From Stutzerimonas stutzeri (GTDB taxonomy: Bacteria; Pseudomonadota; Gammaproteobacteria; Enterobacterales; Pasteurellaceae), in NCBI GenBank assembly GCA_901420285.1, contig CABDVE010000001.1:1550001-1614000 (forward strand): 64,000 nt of DNA, in the 5' to 3' direction. The position numbers were made by a program, and so were the translations under genes. The notes under the pieces are model-generated. The model worked only from the letters and a program-made list of their open reading frames with translations. It was not told the DNA's origin and made no database searches. Shown piece by piece: positions 55,073-62,800 of the stretch. The stretch's first letter is position 1; each line of letters starts with the position of its first letter.

Positions 55073-56008
55073 CTACGTCTCTAAATCTAAAACGGATAAT
55101 CCCGGCAAGGTGGAAAAGCTTTGCGCTTTCACGGTTTGGTAAAAATCTTCCAGATAGGCTAAATTTTCGTCTTCTTTACGAATCGCCGCATATAAATTAC
55201 TCTGCAAGCCATTTTGAGTAATTTTGCGTGCCACCACATAGCCTTTTTCCAAATAAGGCAAAGCCGCCCAATAAGGCACAGTTGCAATACCGCGCCGACT
55301 GGCCACCAATTGAATCATCGCAATAGTCAGTTCGGTGGTGCGCCGGGTCGGATTAATTCCTTTGGGTTTTAACACTTGGCGCAACAAATCCAACATATCG
55401 TCCGGCACCGGATAAGTCACCCAAGTTTCATTGGCGAAATCCTCCGCTTCCCAAACCTCTTTTGCCGCAAGCAGATGATCCTTCGAACAAATACCCACCA
55501 TTTCATAGGAAAAAAGCGGTTTAAAAATCACCTCATCATTCGCTTCTAATTCTGACACAATCGCCCAATCAGCTCGGTGAGAAAGCAACAAGCCAACGGG
55601 ATCCGTATGAAAACCGGACACAATATCCAATTCCACCAGCCCCCAATGTTGGCGAAACTCATCCATCGCCGGCATCAGCCAGTCAAAACAAGTGTGACAT
55701 TCCACCGCAATGCGCAGTTGCCCCGCATCGCCATGCTTCACACGGGTTAAATCGCGTTCCGCATCGATCACTTTCGGCATCACCTCATTAGCAAGACGAA
55801 TTAAACGCTCGCCGGCTGCGGTAAAACGTAGCGGATTACTTTTGCGTTCAAATAATGGCAAACCAAATTGATCTTCAATCAATTTAATTTGATGAGAAAG
55901 CGCGGATTGGGTGAGATAAACCCGTTTTGCCGCTAAAGACACGCTACCCGTTTCTTTCAAAGCCAGCAGCGTTTTAAGGTGTCGAAATTCAAGAAAAGTT
56001 GGTTTCAT
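55073..56008 (-). CDS. metR: LysR-family regulator MetR
   Basis: A 311-residue LysR-type regulator resembling MetR, which activates metE and other methionine genes with homocysteine as co-inducer. The HTH is FRHLKTLLALKETGSVSLAA, then TQSALSHQIKLIEDQFGLPLFERKS. The ligand domain has the MetR-type AVECHTCFDWLMPAMDEFRQ, absent from most other LysR proteins. In this window it is followed by azlCD, not metE, so it may regulate the exporter or simply be co-transcribed. Confidence 0.88.
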   Translation of the reverse strand: MKPTFLEFRHLKTLLALKETGSVSLAAKRVYLTQSALSHQIKLIEDQFGLPLFERKSNPLRFTAAGERLIRLANEVMPKVIDAERDLTRVKHGDAGQLRIAVECHTCFDWLMPAMDEFRQHWGLVELDIVSGFHTDPVGLLLSHRADWAIVSELEANDEVIFKPLFSYEMVGICSKDHLLAAKEVWEAEDFANETWVTYPVPDDMLDLLRQVLKPKGINPTRRTTELTIAMIQLVASRRGIATVPYWAALPYLEKGYVVARKITQNGLQSNLYAAIRKEDENLAYLEDFYQTVKAQSFSTLPGLSVLDLET

Positions 56009-56176
56009 TAAAAATATTCATCTTCATAGCAAATTTATGTAATGCGCATCATACAATAATTTAAAATCAGAGAAAATAAAGCATCGCGACAAAACCATAT
56101 TCACTCCACAAAAAAATGCCAAGGCACTCACCTTAGCATTTTAGCGGAAAAATTTCGTCGAAAACCGACAGTCATG

Positions 56177-56497
56177 CTATTCAAAAGAATCTTTCAAACG
56201 CTCATCGGCGCGGCGCGATTCGCTTTTATGTTGTAATTTATTGAGCTGACGCTCTAATTTTTCTTCAACTTCATTAATCGCTTTGTACATATCTTCCGCG
56301 GTCGCCGTCGCAAGCAAATTGCCAAGCGGCGTGCCGATAGAAGCTTCCACGGTAAAACCGTTCGGCACTTTATTCAGCACAAAATGTGGATTAATTAATT
56401 GTGTGTGCCATTTTTCCAATTTCGCCAAACGACCTTCCACATGTTCACGAATTGCAGGGGTGATTTCCATTTGTTTGCTGGTGATATTTAATGTCAT
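56177..56497 (-). CDS. raiA: Ribosome-associated inhibitor RaiA (YfiA)
   Basis: A 106-residue HPF/YfiA protein that binds the 30S subunit and blocks translation in stationary phase or cold. The fold is clear: [28 protein letters not shown], then [24 protein letters not shown]. The short acidic tail (LKDSFE) is nearer to RaiA than to the long form. AGAGGTAAAT precedes the ATG. It stands alone. Confidence 0.94.
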   Translation of the reverse strand: MTLNITSKQMEITPAIREHVEGRLAKLEKWHTQLINPHFVLNKVPNGFTVEASIGTPLGNLLATATAEDMYKAINEVEEKLERQLNKLQHKSESRRADERLKDSFE

Positions 56498-56812
56498 AGC
56501 ATTTACCTCTTCGCGTTGTTAGAACCTTTCGGTTCGGTTTGATTTAGTATCAAAATAGCTTCGTAAAGAAGGGTTTTCAAGTCATTTCTATGAAAAAAAA
56601 GAAGTAATGTTTAAAAATATGATCTAGCTCTAATTTCTCAAAGCCGCCATTTCTTTTTAGCGAAAAGTTTCCCACGACGAGCAAGCCCAAAAACGCTCAA
56701 TACAAAATCAACCTTACTATCTTTTCGCACCTATTTTAGCGACCAACATCGCCCCCAATGCGGTGCCCATTAAACACTTCGCGCTCTTCCTTTCCTTTTT
56801 TCTCTCACAAAA
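56498..56812. other. Intergenic region upstream of raiA
   Basis: AT-rich, without a gene I can support. It should contain the raiA promoter. A near copy of the dispersed motif, CAATGCGGTGCC, lies at 56756-56767. Confidence 0.5.
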
Positions 56813-56840
56813 AAAACCGCAGGCTTTTACCTGCGGTTTT
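56813..56840 (-). terminator. Terminator of the giant adhesin
   Basis: Perfect 11-bp stem AAAACCGCAGG (56813-56823) and CCTGCGGTTTT (56830-56840). On the minus strand it ends in a run of T, 30 bases after the adhesin stop. Confidence 0.92.
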
Positions 56841-56869
56841 CGTTGTATTTAACGCGTTAATTTATCGCA

Positions 56870-59800
56870 TTACCATTGATAGCCCACGCTTGCGGCCGCG
56901 CCGGTATCGCCTTGAGTATTCGTATTCACAGAGAATTTAATACCCACTTTACCGTTGTCGGACAAGCGAGAGTAACCCACCGCAACTGCGTTTTGGCCGC
57001 GATAAGTCGCCGCCCCCGCAGAAACCATGGATTTACCCGGTTGAGTAGCTTGATACAAGCCGCTCGCCGCCATCGCTCCGGCAATACCTGCACGTGCATT
57101 CTTATCAACTTTATTCAAATCACGAGCAAGTTGATTTACACGATTCGCCAAGCCCGGAACTGCTCCGGAATTGCGCAATGCATTATCCACATAAGCTTTA
57201 TTCACCGCATCGGTAGGTGCTGTCGCATTACCTACGTTTTGAATGCGGTTGCCGCCCATGTTCACGGTGGTATTGGCTTGAACGTTCATCGTACCGCTAA
57301 TGTTTGTGGTACCGCTCAAGTTAGTCGTACCGCTCACAGTGAGATCGTTGGTGGTCACACTGTTCACATTGATATTGCGCGCCAAGGCCATGGTTACATT
57401 TCGACCGCTTTGTGTGATCTCAATGTTATCGCCCGCCGTGAAGGTCACGAGTTTATTCGTTGCATTCACGTTCACCACGCTAGAACCGGACGCAATACCC
57501 GTACCCGTTGCATTTGTGGTCAATTCCCAACCGGCGTTTGTTGCATTCAATGCTTGAGAAGCTTGACTCATTGCATTATTCGCCGTGGTATTTGCCGCAT
57601 TGGCTGTGGTATTGGCAGTATTCGCCGTTGTGTTGGCTGCATTGGCTGTGCTGTTCGCAGTATTCGCCGTTGTATTGGCTGCGTTAGCAGTGCTGTTTGC
57701 AGTATTCGCCGTTGTATTGGCCGCATTGGCTGTGCTATTCGCTGCGTTAGCAGTTGAGTTAGCAGCGAAGGCTGTGGAGTTAGCTACATTTGCAGTGCTA
57801 TTGGCTGCATTTGCAGTGGAGTTAGCGGCGAAGGCTGTGGAGTTAGCTACGTTCGCGGTGCTATTCGCTGCATTAGCAGTTGAGTTCGCAGCAAAGGCTG
57901 TGGAGTTAGCCACATTCGCGGTGCTATTGGCTGCGTTAGCTGTGCTGTTTGCAGTATTAGCGGTGCTATTCGCTGCATTAGCAGTTGAGTTAGCGGCGAA
58001 GGCTGTGCTGTTAGCTACGTTTGCAGTGCTGTTTGCCACATTCGCTGTGCTGTTGGCTGCATTAGCAGTTGAGTTAGCTGCGAAGGCGGTGCTGTTCGCA
58101 ACATTCGCGGTGCTATTGGCTGCATTAGCAGTGGAGTTAGCGGCGAAGGCTGTGGAGTTAGCCACGTTCGCTGTGCTATTCGCTGCATTAGCAGTTGAGT
58201 TAGCGGCGAAGGCTGTGGAGTTAGCTACGTTTGCAGTGCTGTTCGCTGCATTTGCAGTGGAGTTAGCGGCAAAGGCGGTGCTATTAGCAACGTTTGCAGT
58301 GCTATTAGCCACGTTCGCTGTGCTATTCGCTGCATTGGCAGTTGAGTTCGCAGCAAAGGCTGTGGAGTTAGCCACGTTTGCAGTGCTGTTAGCTACGTTC
58401 GCTGTGCTATTCGCTGCATTTGCAGTGGAGTTCGCCGCAAAGGCTGTCGAGTTAGCCACGTTCGCGGTGCTATTGGCTGCGTTAGCAGTTGAGTTCGCAG
58501 CAAAGGCTGTGCTGTTAGCTACGTTTGCGGTGCTGTTAGCCACATTCGCTGTGCTATTGGCTGCATTTGCAGTTGAGTTAGCAGCAAAGGCGGTGCTGTT
58601 AGCCACGTTTGCAGTGCTATTCGCTGCGTTAGCAGTTGAGTTAGCGGCAAAGGCGGTGCTATTAGCCACGTTCGCTGTGCTATTGGCTGCATTAGCAGTG
58701 GAGTTAGCGGCGAAGGCTGTGGAGTTAGCTACGTTCGCGGTGCTGTTTGCCACGTTCGCGGTGCTATTCGCTGCATTAGCAGTGGAGTTAGCGGCGAAGG
58801 CGGTGCTGTTAGCTACGTTCGCTGTGCTATTCGCTGCGTTTGCAGTTGAGTTCGCAGCAAAGGCAGTGCTGTTAGCCACGTTCGCGGTGCTATTCGCTGC
58901 GTTAGCAGTTGAGTTAGCGGCGAAGGCGGTGCTGTTAGCCACGTTCGCTGTGCTATTCGCTGCATTTGCAGTGGAGTTAGCGGCGAAGGCGGTGCTGTTA
59001 GCTACGTTCGCAGTGCTATTTGCCACATTCGCTGTGCTGTTGGCTGCGTTAGCAGTTGAGTTAGCGGCGAAGGCTGTGCTGTTAGCAACATTTGCAGTGC
59101 TGTTTGCCACATTCGCGGTGCTGTTGGCTGCATTAGCAGTTGAGTTCGCAGCAAAGGCTGTGGAGTTAGCCACATTCGCAGTGCTATTCGCTGCATTTGC
59201 AGTGGAGTTCGCAGCGAAGGCTGTGCTGTTAGCAACATTTGCAGTGCTGTTAGCCACATTCGCGGTGCTATTGGCTGCGTTTGCAGTGGAGTTAGCGGCG
59301 AAGGCTGTGGAGTTAGCCACGTTTGCAGTGCTGTTTGCAACATTCGCTGTGCTGTTCGCTGCGTTTGCAGTTGAGTTAGCAGCAAAGGCTGTGCTGTTAG
59401 CAACGTTTGCAGTGCTATTAGCTACATTCGCGGTACTGTTCGCTGCGTTAGCAGTGGAGTTAGCAGCAAAGGCGGTGCTGTTAGCTACGTTCGCGGTGCT
59501 ATTCGCTGCGTTTGCAGTGGAGTTAGCAGCAAAGGCTGTGGAGTTAGCAACATTCGCAGTGCTGTTTGCAACATTCGCTGTGCTATTCGCTGCATTTGCA
59601 GTGGAGTTAGCAGCAAAGGCTGTAGAGTTAGCCACGTTTGCAGTGCTGTTAGCCACATTCGCTGTGCTATTCGCTGCGTTAGCAGTTGAGTTAGCGGCGA
59701 AGGCGGTGCTGTTAGCTACGTTTGCAGTGCTGTTTGCAACATTCGCTGTGCTGTTGGCTGCATTTGCAGTTGAGTTCGCAGCAAAGGCTGTAGAGTTAGC

Positions 59801-62800
59801 CACGTTTGCAGTGCTGTTAGCCACATTCGCGGTGCTATTGGCTGCATTAGCAGTGGAGTTAGCGGCGAAGGCTGTGGAGTTAGCCACATTTGCAGTGCTA
59901 TTTGCTGCGTTAGCAGTTGAGTTAGCCGCAAAGGCAGTGCTGTTAGCCACGTTCGCTGTGCTGTTGGCTGCATTAGCAGTGGAGTTAGCTGCGAAGGCTG
60001 TGCTGTTAGCTACGTTTGCAGTGCTGTTTGCCACATTCGCTGTGCTATTGGCTGCATTAGCAGTGGAGTTAGCTGCGAAGGCTGTGCTGTTTGCAACATT
60101 CGCTGTGCTATTGGCTGCGTTTGCAGTTGAGTTAGCAGCAAAGGCGGTGCTGTTAGCCACGTTCGCTGTGCTATTCGCTGCATTAGCAGTGGAGTTAGCG
60201 GCGAAGGCAGTGCTGTTAGCGTAGTTCGCTGTGGAGTTCGCTACGTTGGCAGTGCTGTTGGCTGCATTAGCTGTGCTGTTAGCCGCCAATGCGGTGCTGT
60301 TTGCATAGTTCGCAGTGGAGTTAGCAACGTTAGCTGTGCTGTTCGCTGCATTTGCAGTTGAGTTAGCAGTGTTGGCTGTGCTGTTAGCCGCCAATGCAGT
60401 GCTGTTGGCGTAGTTCGCAGTGCTGTTGGCTACCAATGCGGTGCTGTTCGCGTAGTTAGCGGTGCTGTTCGCTACCAATGCGGTGCTGTTGGCGTAGTTC
60501 GCTGTAGAGTTCGCTACGTTAGCTGTGCTGTTGGCTGCATTTGCTGTGCTATTAGCCGCGTGAGCTGTGCTATTCGCGTAGTTAGCGGTGCTGTTTGCTA
60601 CCAATGCGGTGCTGTTGGCGTAGTTCGCTGTTGAGTTCGCTACGTTTGCAGTGCTGTTAGCTGCGTTGGCTGTGCTGTTAGCCGCCAATGCGGTGCTATT
60701 TGCATAGTTCGCTGTGCTGTTGGCTACCAATGCGGTGCTATTTGCATAGTTCGCTGTGGAGTTAGCAACGTTAGCTGTGCTATTGGCTGCATTAGCCGTG
60801 CTGTTTGCTACCAATGCGGTGCTATTTGCGTAGTTCGCAGTGGAGTTAGCCGTGTTCGCCGTTGTGTTGGCTGCGTTAGCCGTTGAGTTCGCGGCGAAGG
60901 CCGTGCTGTTGGCGATATTTGCCGTTGAGTTTGCGGCCAATGCGGTGCTGTTTGCAGCGTTGGCTGTGCTGTTGGCGGCAGTGGCTGTCGCGTTCGCGGC
61001 AGTCGCGTTGTTTAACGCAGCAGTGGCGTTGGTGTTCGCGGCTGTGGCGTTGTTTAACGCAGCGTGCGCAGTGGCGTTCACGGCAGTGGCGGTCGCGTTT
61101 GCAGCGGTGGCGTTGTTTAACGCGGCAGTGGCGTTAGCGTTGGCGCTGGACGCGTTTGCAAGCGCGGCGTTCGCGGTGGAGTTCGCGGTGTTCGCCGTTG
61201 TGTTGGCTAAGGTCGCGGTGCTGTTCGCGTAATTCGCTGTGCTGTTTGCATAGTTTGCAGTGCTGTTCGCTACTAATGCGGTGCTGTTTGCGTAGTTCGC
61301 TGTGGAGTTCGCTACGTTTGCAGTACTGTTGGCTGCGTTAGCTGTGCTGTTAGCTGCAGTCGCTGTGCTGTTCGCGTTGTTAGCGGTTGTGTTCGCAGCA
61401 TTTGCTGTGCTGTTCGCTGCCAATGCGGTGCTATTTGCGTAGTTTGCTGTGCTGTTTGCTACCAATGCGGTGCTGTTGGCGTAGTTCGCTGTGGAGTTCG
61501 CTACGTTGGCAGTGCTGTTGGCTGCATTTGCTGTGCTGTTAGCCGCCAATGCGGTGCTGTTCGCGTAGTTCGCTGTGCTGTTGGCTACCAATGCGGTGCT
61601 ATTTGCGTAGTTCGCAGTGGAGTTCGCTACGTTGGCAGTACTGTTGGCTGCGTTAGCAGTTGAGTTAGCTGCGTGAGCTGTACTGTTCGCGTAGTTAGCA
61701 GTGCTATTCGCTACGTTGGCAGTGCTATTGGCTGCGTTAGCGGTGCTGTTAGCCGCGTGAGCAGTGCTGTTTGCGTAGTTAGCGGTGCTGTTGGCTACCA
61801 ATGCGGTGCTGTTGGCGTAGTTCGCTGTGGAGTTCGCTACGTTGGCAGTGCTATTGGCTGCATTTGCTGTGCTATTCGCTGCATGAGCTGTGCTGTTAGC
61901 GTAGTTAGCGGTGCTGTTGGCTACCAATGCGGTGCTATTTGCATAGTTTGCAGTGGAGTTAGCAACGTTAGCTGTGCTGTTGGCTGCATTCGCTGTGCTG
62001 TTAGCCGCCAATGCGGTGCTATTTGCATAGTTCGCTGTGCTATTTGCTACCAATGCGGTGCTGTTGGCGTAGTTCGCTGTAGAGTTCGCTACGTTCGCAG
62101 TGCTGTTGGCTACCAATGCGGTGCTATTTGCATAGTTCGCAGTGCTATTTGCTACCAATGCGGTGCTATTTGCGTAGTTCGCTGTGGAGTTCGCTACGTT
62201 AGCTGTGCTGTTCGCTGCATTTGCAGTGGAGTTAGCAGTGTTGGCTGTGCTGTTCGCTGCGTGAGCAGTGCTATTTGCATAGTTCGCAGTGGAGTTAGCA
62301 ACGTTAGCTGTGCTGTTCGCTGCATTTGCAGTTGAGTTAGCAGTGTTCGCTGTGCTGTTAGCTGCCAATGCGGTGCTATTTGCATAGTTCGCAGTGCTGT
62401 TTGCCACCAATGCGGTGCTGTTCGCGTAGTTCGCTGTGGAGTTGGCTACGTTGGCAGTGCTGTTAGCTGCATTTGCAGTTGTGTTAGCTGCAGTCGCTGT
62501 GCTATTCGCGTTGTTAGCGGTTGTGTTCGCTGCATTAGCTGTACTGTTCGCTGCCAATGCGGTGCTATTTGCATAGTTCGCAGTGGAGTTTGCAGTATTC
62601 GCGGTTGTGTTGGCTGCATTAGCAGTGCTATTTGCTGCAGTCGCCGTGCTATTCGCGTTGTTAGCGGTTGTGTTGGCTGTGTTCGCGGTACTGTTAGCTG
62701 CCAATGCGGTGCTATTTGCATAGTTCGCTGTGGAGTTTGCAGTATTCGCCGTTGTGTTAGCTGCGTTAGCGGTGCTGTTAGCCGCGTTAGCAGTTGAGTT

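Noticed and set aside
57585-60224. An 879-codon open frame on the plus strand with a highly hydrophobic A-L-A-V-E-L-A-A-K product
   Set aside because: It is the antisense of the 21-bp adhesin repeat; any stop-free repeat of length divisible by three keeps opposite frames open. No start signal or membrane protein pattern other than the repeat.
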